Shown here piece after piece: positions 47,661-58,075 of a DNA stretch of 64,000 nucleotides; within the stretch, counting starts at the first letter, position 1, and each line of letters starts with the position of its first letter. A model generated the notes under the pieces. It saw only the letters and a program-made list of their open reading frames with translations, had not been told where the DNA came from and ran no database searches. Origin of the DNA: Roseiarcus sp963770035 (lineage in GTDB: Bacteria > Pseudomonadota > Alphaproteobacteria > Rhizobiales > Beijerinckiaceae); the NCBI GenBank assembly GCA_963770035.1, contig CAVYON010000025.1:41228-105227 (forward strand), in the 5' to 3' direction. A program made the position numbers and the translations under genes.

Positions 47661-50012
47661 TCATTGGACCGTCAGGCGCCGGAATATCAGGACCTTCAGC
47701 TGATCGAGCACGAGCAGATAGGCAGCGACCGCGGCCAGCAGCAGACCAACGAGGGCGACGCCGACCGGCGTCATGAGAATCCCTGTGGTCGCCATGACCG
47801 CGACGACCAGAATGTCGATGATCGAACTCAGCATCAGCAACCGGCTCGGACGGGACCGCCAGAACGGACCACGTTCGCGCACCAGATAGATGTTGCCCTG
47901 TCCGGTCGCCACGAGCATGACGAAGACCAGCGTCTGCAGCTCTCCGAGCTTGAGGCCAAGCACGTCGCGGCCGACGAAGAAAACGGTGAAGGAGAGGATC
48001 AGGACCAGGACCGCCAGCACGCCGCCGGTCAGCATCAGCGTCCGCACATTCTACCGGTCCGGGCGCCGCGAATAGGCCACATTGTCGGTGGCGATCGACA
48101 TCGTGACGAAGTCGTTGGCAAACAGCAGCAAGACGATCAGCAACGGCGTGATGACGAAAGCATGTGTCATCATGACGCCGAGCGTCAGGAAGACGGCAAT
48201 CTCGAGCGTCTTCATGATCTTGTTGATCGTGTAGGTGAGCATCCGCTGATAGATTCGGCGACTGATCCGCACCCCCGCCAGGGCGTCCGTCAACCCGGGC
48301 GCGGTGAGCGCCATGCCGGCGGCGGCGCGAGCGACATCCGTGGCGCTTGCGACCGAAATGCCGACGTCCGCCTGCTTGAGCGCCGGCGCATCGTTGACGC
48401 CGTCGCCTGTCATTCCCACGACGTGGCCGGCCGATTGAAGCAGCCGGATGAGCCGGATCTTATGTTCTGGAAAGACCCGAGCGTAGATGCCGTAGTCGAG
48501 CGCCCGAACGCCGTCGACCTCATCGAGCACGCCGACCGCCGCCGCCGGGCCGTCGATGCCGGTCCGCCGGGCGATGGCGCTGGCCGTAACGGCGTCGTCG
48601 CCCGTCACCATCACGACCCGAATCCCGAGTTCCTTGAGGCCCGTCACGAGCGCCTCGGAATCGGCGCGCGGCGGATCTTCCAGGGCGACCAGGCCCGCCA
48701 GGCGCAAGGTCGCGCGGCTGCCGCCAAAGGCCACCGCGAGGACGCGCGCTCCTGAAGCCGCGAGGCGGGCGATCGCATCCCCGGCGTCAGGCGCCGTGGC
48801 GATCAGCGCGGAGACCGCCTGCGGCGCCCCTTTGGCGGCGCAAAGCTCCCCGTCGGGACTCGCATAGCGCGCGAGCGAATAGCGGTTGGCCGGATCGAAG
48901 GGAACGAATTCTATGCGGCGCAGCTGATCAGGAAGCAGGTCGCGCGCGCCCGCCGCCTTCAAAATGGCCAGGTCGATCGGATCCTGGGTCGCCGGATCGC
49001 AGGCCAGAGCTGCGAACCGCAGCAGCTCGTCGTCCGACGCGGCGGCGAGACGATGCAGCGCCGCCAGCGTCAGGCGGTTCTCCGTCAGCGTGCCGGTCTT
49101 ATCCGTGCAGAGTACGTCCATGCCGGCCGCTTCTTCGATCGCGGAGAGCCGGGTCAGCAGCACGCCTGACCGCGCCAGCTCGGCCGCGCCGAGAGCGGTG
49201 GCGAGGGTGAAGGTCGCCGGAAGCGCCACCGGAACGGAGGCGACCAGAAGGATCAGGGCGAACGGGAGGACGTCCCGGAGCGGCAGATCGGCCCAGGCGG
49301 CGTAGACCAGAAGGGCGGCGATCAGCACGGCGTCGATTGCGATGAGAATTCGGACGATCTTGAAGATCGTCGTCGCCAGATGGCTCGTCGCGTGTGCGGT
49401 CCGCACGAGTTCGGCTGTCTTGCCGAAGTAGGATCGCTGACCGGTGGCCGTCACCTCACCGGTGGCTTCGCCGCGCCGGACGACGGCTGCGGCATAGGCC
49501 ATCGCGCCTGCGGCGGCTTCGACGGCCACAGATTCGCCGGTCAACGCGGACTGATCGAGTAGAACCTCGCCCTCGACGATCCGGACGTCGGCGGGCGAGA
49601 GGTCGCCCATGCGCAAGTGGACGACGTCGCCCGGAACGAGGCCGGACGAGGCGATCGAGCGCCAAACCCCGTCGCGGAGCACGCGAGCCGTGGCTGTCAA
49701 CCGATGTCGAAGGAGTTCGAGCGCCTTGCTGGCGCGACCTTCCTGCACGAAGCGGATTCCGGCGTTGACGCAGAGCAACGCGGCGATGATCGCCGCCTCC
49801 CCGCTTCTCTGGAGCAGAACCTGCAGCAGAATCGTCGCTTCCAGCATCCACGGGATCGGTCCCCAGAACTTGCTCAGAAGCTTGAGAATCGGATGGCTTC
49901 GCCGCTCGGGAATCGCGTTGGGCCCATACTGCGCGAGGCGGCGTTGCGCCTCCGCCTCGGTCAGGCCGAGCGAGCCATGATCCTTTTGAGCTGCCGTCGA
50001 CGCCTGATCCAT
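47661..50012 (-). pseudogene. Plasma-membrane proton-efflux P-type ATPase (P3A) with an in-frame amber codon
   Basis: ATP-driven proton pump, about 783 codons from ATG 50012. Visible: actuator ALTGESVAVE, helix 4 VPVALPATFTLATALGA, phosphorylation site CTDKTGTLTENRL, nucleotide-site KGAPQAV, hinge MTGDGVNDAPALKQADVGIS, and ten or so membrane helices. At 48051-48053 a TAG follows YSRRPDR; the family has tryptophan (TGG) there, and the same frame continues NVRTLMLTGGVLAVLVLILS with the last four helices to 47661. So a single G-to-A change truncates the pump before its final helices. Upstream purine-rich GGCGGAGAAG precedes the start. Confidence 0.85.
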
Positions 50013-50271
50013 GCCGTTGCTTCTCCGCCCTCGAACCGGCGCCCGAGTTCGCATCCGTCCCGACAGGTGATTGTCGACCGAACTTTCGCCAATGGCCAGG
50101 CGGAGATCACTTGGCCCTATTCCAGCGGCGCTTTCCTCAATCCCCCTTTCTGCATGGCTGCCGATCCTGGCGCATCATCCCTCGCGCCCGGCATGCTTTC
50201 TCGCGTCCCCGCGTTGGCTGATCCGGACACTCGGACGCCGCCCTGGCCTCTGGCCGCTGCCCTGCCCTCGA

Positions 50272-50460
50272 CCGCGCCGCGCAGGCCGAGAGGGCGGCCA
50301 AAGCGAAGGGCGTCAAGCGCGTCTGCGTTCCCAATCGCTCGACCAAGAGCCCGGCGCGCAAGCGCGAGCAGAAGAAGCGCTGGTTCCGCCAGGGCCAGAA
50401 ATGGGGCGCCGCATGCGAGCGGCGGATCAGCGTCGCCAAGCGCCGAAAAGGAGGCGTCCG
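50272..50460 (+). pseudogene. Transposase C-terminal fragment
   Basis: One frame reads AERAAKAKGVKRVCVPNRST, then KSPARKREQKKRWFRQGQKW and GAACERRISVAKRRKG. This resembles the C-terminal part of a DDE transposase of unnamed family in which a RGFY-type block precedes and RYKG-type residues follow; both flanks are missing. No start codon, no inverted repeats seen. The flanks 50013-50271 hold nothing recognisable. Confidence 0.55.
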
Positions 50461-50505
50461 CCCCCACGCGCCGCGGGGCGTCGCCTCATGCAGGCGACGG
50501 CGCCC

Positions 50506-51876
50506 TCAGAAAACCGCGTCCTCGAACGCAGGATCGACCGAATGACCCCAGGGGCCGTTGAAGCGGTCGATCCAGGCTTGAGCCGGCGAACGTCCGCTGT
50601 CGACGACCGCCTCCAAGGGCGCAAGCCACATCGTCTCGTCCTCGCCCCGATCGTCCGTTTGCGCCCGGCGCTTCAGCCCACCGCGCGCTAGCCCAAGCAT
50701 GTCGGCGGCGACGGCGTGGAGCGAGCGGCCCCGCACCCTGGCGGAGAAGCCGAGATTCGGGACCTCGTCGCGCAGAGCCTGTCGGTCCTCCGCCGTCCAG
50801 TCCTTGACCAGCGACCAGGCGGAACTGAGCGCGTCGGGGTCGTAGAACAATCCGGCCGTCAGCGCCGTCATCGCGACGATCCGCGCCGGCGGTCCGACAT
50901 CGGCGCCGCGCATTTCGAGATAGCGCTTGAGCCGCACCTCGGGAAAGATCGTCGACAGGTGGTTTGCCCAGTCGGCCATGGTCGCACGCTCGCCCGGCGC
51001 AGCGGCCAGCCGGCCGGCCAGAAGATCACGGAAGCTGCCGCCGGCGACGTCGACATAAGCCGAGCCGCGCTTGAGGAAATAGAGCGGCACGTCGAGCGCG
51101 TAGTCGACGTAGCGCTCGAAGCCCATGCCGGGCTCGAAGGCGAAGGGCAGCGTGCCGGTCCGGTCGGGGTCGGTATGGCGCCAGATCTCGGACCGGGCGG
51201 AAAGGAAGCCGTTGAGCTTGCCATCGCTGAAGGGCGAATTGGCGAACAGCGCCGTGATCGCCGGCTGAAGCGCCAGCGCAACGCGAAGCTTCGTCACCAT
51301 GTCCGCTTCGTCGCGGAAATCGAGGTTGGTCTGCACCGTCGCAGTGCGGAACATCATGTCGAGGCCGCGCGACCCGACCTTCGGCATGTAGCGCTTCATG
51401 ATGCCGTATCGGCTCTTCGGCATCGTCGGAGTCTCGGCAAGCGTCCATTTCGGGCTCATACCGAGCGACAGCGCCGAAAGGCCGAGCGGTTCGGCGACCG
51501 AACGGCAGACGCCGACGTGGCGAGCGAGTTCGTCCGCCAACTCGTGCGTCGTGAGCAGGGGAGCGCCGGAGAGCTCGAACTGCCCGCCGGGCTCGAGCGA
51601 GATCGCCCCCCCGCCCTTTTCGTCGAAAAGGCCGATGAGATGGCCGTCGTCCTCGATCCGCTCCCACCCGAGGCGGGCGTTCATGCCCTCGAGCAGCGCG
51701 CGAATCCCTCGCGCCCCCTCGTAAGGGACGGGCGTGCAGGTCGCGCGGTAGAAGAGGATCTTTTCGTGCTCGGTTCCGACGCGCAATGGCGCGTCATGCT
51801 TGCATCCGGCCTCGAACCAGGCCGCGAGCGCCTCGCGAGATTCGACAATTTCCCCATCGACGACGTCGCGAGCCAT
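50506..51876 (-). CDS. gshA: Glutamate-cysteine ligase (plant/alphaproteobacterial GCS2 type)
   Basis: Makes gamma-glutamylcysteine in the first step of glutathione synthesis. The 456-residue protein carries RVGTEHEKILFYR near residue 35, ISLEPGGQFELSGAP for glutamate binding, LGMSPKWTLAETPTMPKSRY and MKRYMPKVGSRGLDMMFRTA, then TVQTNLDF, all hallmarks of this class, which is distinct from the enterobacterial GshA. It ends GHSVDPAFEDAVF near the usual C-terminus. It stands alone on the minus strand. Confidence 0.95.
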   Translation of the reverse strand: MARDVVDGEIVESREALAAWFEAGCKHDAPLRVGTEHEKILFYRATCTPVPYEGARGIRALLEGMNARLGWERIEDDGHLIGLFDEKGGGAISLEPGGQFELSGAPLLTTHELADELARHVGVCRSVAEPLGLSALSLGMSPKWTLAETPTMPKSRYGIMKRYMPKVGSRGLDMMFRTATVQTNLDFRDEADMVTKLRVALALQPAITALFANSPFSDGKLNGFLSARSEIWRHTDPDRTGTLPFAFEPGMGFERYVDYALDVPLYFLKRGSAYVDVAGGSFRDLLAGRLAAAPGERATMADWANHLSTIFPEVRLKRYLEMRGADVGPPARIVAMTALTAGLFYDPDALSSAWSLVKDWTAEDRQALRDEVPNLGFSARVRGRSLHAVAADMLGLARGGLKRRAQTDDRGEDETMWLAPLEAVVDSGRSPAQAWIDRFNGPWGHSVDPAFEDAVF

Positions 51877-51990
51877 TCGGCAATAAGCCCCTGCGGCCGG
51901 CGATCCGGCTCCCGGGGCTAGATAGTGGCGCGGCCTGAAGAAAGCAATTGACGGCCGCCGTAGCCGTGACCTGACCGGGCGCTTCGGGCC

Positions 51991-52683
51991 TCAGGTCGGC
52001 GTCTGCGGTGGGATGAAGGACGCGGCGACCGCGTTGAGGCTCGCCTGGTTGGCCTGCGAGACCGCGACTCCGGCCGCGAACATGCCGCTCAGCGCGGTCA
52101 ACCCGGCGACGAGCGCGGCCGTCTGCGGAACAGCCGGCTGATGTGAGCCGCCAAAGATCGAGTTCAGCATGCCGATGAGCCCGCCGCCCGAGGTCTCCGG
52201 CGAGCCAAGGGCGGCGCCGAGACCGCCGGGCGCGGCCGCCGCGCTGGCGAGGTCGCCGAGGACGCCCGACAGGCCCTGCCCCGCCATCGCGTTGGCAAGG
52301 CCGCCCAGCAGGATCGAGGCCACCGCCGGCAACATCGCCTCGATCGTTTCCGGAGCGACGCCGGCCGCCTTGGCCACGGGCTGCGCCACCTCGCGGATTG
52401 CCTCAGGTGAACCGAACACCCGGGTCGCGGCGCCGGCGCCGGCGGCGCCGTCGGCTGCGGCGGGCTCCACGTAGGACGCCCCATGAGCGCCCCCGGCGAC
52501 CTCCGCGATCAGGCCGCCGAGGGCCTCTGGATGGGTTTTGAGACGCTCGAGGGCGGCCGAAAACGCCGGGATCATCGCCTGCGTAGCGGCCTCAGCCTGC
52601 TCGGACGTGAGGCCGAAACGGGCGGCGAGATTGTCGACGGCTCGGCCGTCCTGCGCGTTCTGAAGAATGTCGTTAAGCGTCAT
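51991..52683 (-). CDS. DUF937 domain protein
   Basis: A 230-residue protein with the YidB/DUF937-like helical domain at the N-terminus (MTLNDILQNAQDGRAVDNLA, RFGLTSEQAEAATQAMIPAF), an alanine/glycine-rich middle, a second similar block (PETIEAMLPAVASILLGGLA), and a hydrophobic stretch near the end. Function unknown. Its ATG overlaps the stop of the MATE gene by 4 bases (ATGA), so translation of the two is coupled. Confidence 0.82.
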   Translation of the reverse strand: MTLNDILQNAQDGRAVDNLAARFGLTSEQAEAATQAMIPAFSAALERLKTHPEALGGLIAEVAGGAHGASYVEPAAADGAAGAGAATRVFGSPEAIREVAQPVAKAAGVAPETIEAMLPAVASILLGGLANAMAGQGLSGVLGDLASAAAAPGGLGAALGSPETSGGGLIGMLNSIFGGSHQPAVPQTAALVAGLTALSGMFAAGVAVSQANQASLNAVAASFIPPQTPT

Positions 52684-54071
52684 CGCTTCCACCCTCCTCC
52701 GCCTCCCTCCGGCTGCAGTCGCCGGGCAAGCGCCGCGGTGGTCCCATAGGCCGTCGCCACGCCGATGACGCCGAACACGGCGCATCCGAGAGCGATGCCG
52801 ATAAGGCCGCCCTTCACTCCACCATATCGGACGCCCAAGGTCACGAACGGAATCGTTCCGAGCGTCGCCCGGCCCCAGTTGAAAACCATGCTCAGGACTG
52901 GGAAACCAAGGTTGTTGAAGGCCGTGTTGGCGACGAACAGACACGCCAGGAACAGCCACGCAGCAACACCCCATCGGCAGTAGAAGGTGACGTAGGCGGC
53001 GCTGTCGCCCGAGGCGTCGAAGGCTGCGACGATCAGTGGCGCGGCGAACGCCAGCATGACCCAGGCGACGATCACATAGCCGATCGAGAGGATGAAGGAA
53101 TCCGTCAGCGTGCGCTGGACCCGTCCCATGAGGCGGGCTCCGTAATTCTGGCCGATGATCGGTCCGACCGAGCCGGTGAGGGCGAAGATCACGCCGAAGG
53201 CGACCGGCGTGACGCGGTCGATGATCGCGCCTGCGGCGATCGCCGCCTCGCCGACGTCGGAAAACACCCGGACAGTGTACGCCGACCCGACGGGCGTCGC
53301 GAGATTGGCCATGATGGCCGGGAAACCGATCGCCATGATCGGCCCGAGATCGCGGCGCGCCGCCTTGAGGCTCGGCCGCGCCACGACATCGTGCACAATA
53401 ACTGAGCCCTGCAAGCCGACCATCAGGAACGCGAGGCGCGAGGCGACCGTCGCCCAGGCTGCGCCATAGACGCCAAGGCCGAGGCCGAAGATCAGCGTCG
53501 GATCCAGGACGGCGGTGACGATCGCCCCGGACAGCGTCACGTACATGGCCCGCCGCGCGTCGCCGACCGCCCGCAGCAGGCCCGACATCGCCATCCCGAG
53601 CGCCATCGGGACATTGGCGGGGAGTGTGATCGCGAGGAATTTCGAGGCCACCTCGAGAGGCTCGCCCCGCGCATGAACGATATTCGCCAGGGCCCAGTCG
53701 CGCGAGACGAACATCACGACGGTCACGACGGTCGAGACAAGCGCGGTGATCGTCAGCGACGAGGCGGCGAGCCGTCGGCCGCGCGCCCGGTCGCCGGCGC
53801 CGATCGCGCGGGAAACCGTGGCCGACGCCGCGATTGTCAGGCCGATATTGATCGACATGGCGAAAAACGTCGCGAGGCCGACATAGCCGACCGCGGCCTT
53901 GAACGCCTGGTCGCCGAGCCGCGACACCCAGAACAGCGACAAGAGATCGACGGCGAAAATCGCCATCAGGCCGATCGCCCCGGTCGCGGTCATGACCGCG
54001 ACATGCCGGATCAGCGACCCTTGCGTGAACACCGGGCGGGCCTTGTGGTGGACGGGATGAGGGACGTTCAA
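52680..54071 (-). CDS. MATE family multidrug/sodium efflux transporter
   Basis: Inner-membrane antiporter, 463 residues with twelve helices. MATE features: MTATGAIGLMAIFAVDLLSL and FWVSRLGDQAFKAA in helices 1-2, VSRAIGAGDRARGRRL, the mid-protein IGFPAIMANLATPVGSAYTV, and GPIIGQNYGARLMGRVQ. The N-terminal GSLIRHVAVMT is typical of alphaproteobacterial members. Transcribed ahead of the DUF937 gene with a 4-base overlap. Substrate not predictable. Confidence 0.9.
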   Translation of the reverse strand: MNVPHPVHHKARPVFTQGSLIRHVAVMTATGAIGLMAIFAVDLLSLFWVSRLGDQAFKAAVGYVGLATFFAMSINIGLTIAASATVSRAIGAGDRARGRRLAASSLTITALVSTVVTVVMFVSRDWALANIVHARGEPLEVASKFLAITLPANVPMALGMAMSGLLRAVGDARRAMYVTLSGAIVTAVLDPTLIFGLGLGVYGAAWATVASRLAFLMVGLQGSVIVHDVVARPSLKAARRDLGPIMAIGFPAIMANLATPVGSAYTVRVFSDVGEAAIAAGAIIDRVTPVAFGVIFALTGSVGPIIGQNYGARLMGRVQRTLTDSFILSIGYVIVAWVMLAFAAPLIVAAFDASGDSAAYVTFYCRWGVAAWLFLACLFVANTAFNNLGFPVLSMVFNWGRATLGTIPFVTLGVRYGGVKGGLIGIALGCAVFGVIGVATAYGTTAALARRLQPEGGGGGWKR

Positions 54072-54343
54072 AAGGCCGGTCCCGGCTGTCGAGGGCCGGG
54101 AGTCTTATAGGGTCGCGCCCTCGGGGGCTAGGGCGCCCCACCGACCGATGACCGCGGTTTTCCGACGAGGGTCCTTTGTTTTCAAAGACTTAGTGGGCAT
54201 TGGGGGCGATTCTCGGGCGAGGCTTCGAATGTTTTCAATGACTTAGCGCCAAGTTCCGGTCCCGCGGCCCCGTGGCGGCCTCCGGCGCGTTGCCGGCGGG
54301 GCCGCTTCCTGTCACATTCGCGGCTTGGCCATGGGCGGCAGCG
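54072..54343. other. Divergent gap with short repeated motifs
   Basis: Between the MATE gene and the DUF4062 gene, which point away from each other. Contains gaccgcggttttccgacg (about 54151-54168), near-identical to 26438-26456, and the related units ttttcaaagacttagtg (54180-54196) and ttttcaatgacttagcg (54233-54249). No other feature seen. Confidence 0.45.
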
Positions 54344-57300
54344 GTGGCGGACGCAAGCGTCAGACTTTTCCTTTCCTGCGTTTCCGACGAGTTCGGCGAC
54401 TATCGCGACGCGCTGCGACAGCGCGCTGGCCGGACCCGACGTCGAGGTGAAGATCCAGGAGGACTTCAAGATCCACGGCGGCGACACGCTGAACATGCTC
54501 GAAGACTATATCGGGCAGTGCGAGGCGGTCGTGCATTTCCTCGGCGACATGAAGGGCTCGGCGCCGGCCGCGGTCAGCGTCGAGGACCTGCTGAACCGGC
54601 GTCCCGATCTCGAGGTGGACCTCGCGCGACAGAGGCCTCGCGCGCGAGGCGCTGAACGCGCTGACCTACACCCAGTGGGAGGCCTGGCTCGCCATCGCCC
54701 TCGGCAAGGACCTGCTCATCGTCGAGCCGGCGGCCGGCGTTCCTCGCGGCCCGAACTTCCACCCGACCGAGGAGTCGGAGGCCGCGCAGGCCGACCATCG
54801 GAAGCGGCTCAGGGCGATCAACCGCTATCCCGGTCCGCCGTTCACCAGCGCCGACAACCTCGTCGCGCAAATCATGACCTCGGCGGTCCTCGACGCGCTG
54901 GTCAGGGCGAGGAGCGGCATCGAGGTCCTCGACCGCGCCTTCCGGCTCTGGACCTTCGCGTTCGGGGCGGCTGAGAAGGAGGCGACCGAGCCGAGCCTCG
55001 ACTGGCTCGACCTCGCCGAGGCGTTCGAGGACGGCGAGCCTAATCTCTTCAGTCTGCTGCGTTGGGACACCCGACTCGTCGAGACGCTCTACGGCCGCGA
55101 CGACGATCTCAAAAAAATTCTGGACTGGGCGGAGAGCGGCGCGAAGGCGCCGGGCGCGCGCCTGATCACGGGCGAGGGCGGCGCCGGCAAGACGCGCCTC
55201 GCCGCCGAGGCGGCGAAGGTTCTGCGCGACAGGGGCTGGACGGCGGGATTCCTTCCCCGGCATCGCAACGCGTTCAACTTCGCCGTCGGGGACAAGGGGC
55301 TCTTTCTCGTCCTCGACTATCCCGAGGAGCAGCCGGCGCGCACCGCCGCCATCCTCAAGGACCTCGCCGAGCGCAAGACGGCGCCCTACCCGCTCAAAAT
55401 CCTGTTCGTGTCGCGGCGGTCGTTCGCCGAATGGGAAGGCGAGACGACGATGCTTCAGGGGCGCTTCGGCCGGCAGGCAATCGCCGCGCCGGCGCCGCTC
55501 AGCGTCGAAGACGGCGCGCGCCTGATCGCGGAGGCGGCCGGCAGGCTCGCGGAGCGGATGGAGCGCCCGAGGCCTGACCTCGAGCGGCGCGCGGAGCTGG
55601 CTGGCCGCATCGCCCCTCAACCGGCTGCCGCTTTACGCGACCACCGCCGCGATCCATGCGGTCCTTTCGCCGACCGAAGCGTTCGGCCTGACCGGCGCAG
55701 AGCTCCTGAAAAAACTCGCCGAGCGCGAACTGGACCGCGTCCGCCCGACCTCGGAGTCGCTTGGTCTCGGCCGAACCGGACTCGAGACCCTGCTCGCGCT
55801 CGGCGTGCTCGCGGACGGCTTGAGTGAGAGGGCCATCATGGAGCTTGCCCGCGCCGGCGCCTGCCGGGACGCCGGGGCCGATCTCATCCCGGCGCTGGCG
55901 CGAAGTCCCTGGTGGAGGCGCGGCCGCTTGACGCGGCTCGAACCCGACGCCCCAGCGGCGGCGTTCGTCGATGGCGCGCTGTTCGGCAAAGCCTTCCCGT
56001 GCGGACGCGACGCCCTCCCTGTTTGGCTGCTCATCGCCTTGCAGGAGAACGCCGCGACGTTCGGAAGCCGGCTCGCGCGTGTCGTCTATGACCTGGTCCG
56101 GCTGCGGGGGGCGGAGGAATCGGGCGAGCATCCGCTCGACGGACGGCTTGAGGACATGCTCGCCGAAGATCCGGCAAGAGCCGCGCTATTTGTGGCTGTC
56201 GCGGCGAGCGACGTTCCGGTCTGGGCCGCCCGGTTCGCGGCGAGCGTCGCGATCCTCCTCGCCCGAGCCTCGTCGGACGCGGAGATCCGGGCGATGTATT
56301 TGAATAACGCCTCAACCTATCTCGCGTCGCTTGGGCGACGGGAGGAGGCGCTCAAGGCGGCCGAGGAGGCGGCCGATCTCTATCGCGCCCTCGCGGCGGC
56401 GCGCCCGGACGCCTTCACGCCCGATCTGGCGATGTCGCTCAACAATCTCGCCAACTTTCTGTCCGCGCTTGGGCGACGGGAGGAGGCGCTCAAGGCGGCC
56501 GAGGAGGCGGCCGATCTCTATCGCGCCCTCGCGGCGGCGCGCCCGGACGCCTTCACGCCCGATCTGGCTGTGTCGCTCAACAATCTCGCCAACTGTCTGT
56601 CCGAGCTTGGGCGACGGGAGGAGGCGCTCAAGGCGGCCGAGGAGGCGGCCGATCTCTATCGCGCCCTCGCGGCGGCGCGCCCCGACGCCTTCACGCCCGA
56701 TCTGGCGGTGTCGCTCAACAATCTCGCCAACTGGCTGTCCGAGCTTGGGCGACGGGAGGAGGCGCTCAAGGCGGCCGAGGAGGCGGTGCAAATCCGTCGC
56801 GCCCTCGCGGCGGCGCGCCCGGACGCCTTCACGCCCGATCTGGCGGGGTCGCTCAACAATCTCGCCAACTTTCTGTCCGAGCTTGGGCGACGGGAGGAGG
56901 CGCTCAAGGCGGCCGAGGAGGCGGTGCAAATCCGTCGCGCCCTCGCGGCGGCGCGCCCGGACGCCTTCACGCCCGATCTCGCTATGTCGCTCAACAATCT
57001 CGCCAGCTGTCTGTCCGCGCTTGGGCGACGGGAGGAGGCGCTCAAGGCGGCCGAGGAGGCGGCCGATCTCTATCGCGCCCTCGCGGCGGCGCGCCCGGAC
57101 GCCTTCACGCCCGATCTGGCGGGGTCGCTCAACAATCTCGCCAACTTTCTGTCCGCGCTTGGGCGACGGGAGGAGGCGCTCAAGGCGGCCGAGGAGGCGG
57201 GCGAATCTCTGTCGCGCCCTCGCGGCGGCGCGCCCGGACGCCTTCACGCCCGATCTGGCTGGGTCGCTCAACAATCTCGCCAGCTGTCTGTCCGCGCTTG

Positions 57301-57779
57301 GGCGACGGGAGGAGGCGCTCAAGGCGGCCGAGGAGGCGGCCGATCTCTATCGCGCCCTCGCGGCGGCGCGCCCCGACGCCTTCACGCCCGATCTCGCTAT
57401 GTCGCTCAACAATCTCGCCAACTGTCTGTCCGCGCTTGGGCGACGGGAGGAGGCGCTCAAGGCGGCCGAGGAGGCGGTGCAAATCCGTCGCGCCCTCGCG
57501 GCGGCGCGCCCCGACGCCTTCACGCCCGATCTGGCATGTCGCTCAACAATCTCGCCAAGCTGTCTGTCCGCGCTTGGGCGACGGGAGGAGGCGCTCAAGC
57601 CGCCGGCGCGAGGAGGGGCTGCCGATCTCTATCGCGCGCTCGCCAACGCGCGCCCCGAGGCCTTCGGACGGAACGCTGCGATCGCGCTCACAACGCTCGC
57701 GCGCGCCTTGTCGGACCTCGGCCGCAAGGAGGAAGCGGACGCGGCGGCTGAGGAGGCTTTGGCCTTGAGGGGTGGGTGA
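54344..57779 (+). pseudogene. DUF4062 - STAND-type NTPase - TPR repeat protein, frameshifted
   Basis: About 1140 residues when restored. N-terminal DUF4062-like domain: VRLFLSCVSDEFGDYRDAL, VEVKIQEDFKIHGGDTLNML and YIGQCEAVVHFLGDMKGSAP. A linker with LTYTQWEAWLAIALGKDLLI leads to a P-loop NTPase: Walker A LITGEGGAGKTRLAAEAAKV (about 55165-55220), Walker B GLFLVLDYPE, then KILFVSRR. A helical part follows and then ten 46-residue TPR-like repeats from 56331. Frame changes lie near 54415, 54625, 55605, 57200 and briefly 57535-57555. GTG 54344 is the most likely start. The layout is that of NLR-like signal-sensing ATPases; some relatives act in phage defence, but no such role is shown here. Confidence 0.75.
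56331..57717 (+). repeat. Ten tandem 138-bp near-identical coding repeats
   Basis: Unit starts (ttgggcgacggg) at 56331, 56469, 56607, 56745, 56883, 57021, 57159, 57298, 57436 and 57574; a degenerate eleventh begins at about 57718. Spacing is 138 except one 139, where an extra base shifts the frame in unit 7. Each encodes LGRREEALKAAEEA, then ADLYR or VQIRR, then ALAAARPDAFTPDLA and SLNNLAN. Units 1-3, 6, 8 and 10 are ADLYR type; 4, 5 and 9 are VQIRR type. Nucleotide identity between units is very high. Confidence 0.93.
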
Positions 57780-57827
57780 AGGGCTCCGGGGCTTCGCGCG
57801 GGCCAGTCAACGCTTCTCCCCGCTTTC

Positions 57828-58075
57828 GCTACGGGATGCACACATCTTTTAGCAGGCGTGCGCCGCTCAATGGCGGCTAGCGTCCCCGCCCCCCTTGTGG
57901 GGGCGGGACAGGGTGGGGGGTCGCGCCGACCTCTCATTCGGGGGAAATGGCGCCAAGTTTTCGAAGTTCGGCGCGACCCCCCTCCTCAATCCTCCCCCAC
58001 AAGGGGTGAGGAAGCCGCCCTCCGCGGGTCGGGCACGCCGGCAGCGAGCCGCGAGAGATGTGTGCATCCCGTAGC
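57828..58075. mobile_element. Miniature element with 20-bp perfect terminal inverted repeats, containing repeat element copy 2
   Basis: gctacgggatgcacacatct (57828-57847) is repeated exactly inverted at 58056-58075, enclosing 208 bases without a gene. Inside lies the second copy of the dispersed G/C-rich inverted-repeat element (arms 57880-57931 and 57970-58006; copy 1 at 13340-13456). Size, perfect ends and lack of coding sequence resemble a MITE, but no target duplication was found. Confidence 0.6.

Noticed and set aside
56331..57717. Regular repeats that could be mistaken for a CRISPR array or satellite DNA
   Set aside because: The period is 138 bp without unique spacers and the units encode TPR-like protein repeats in frame.
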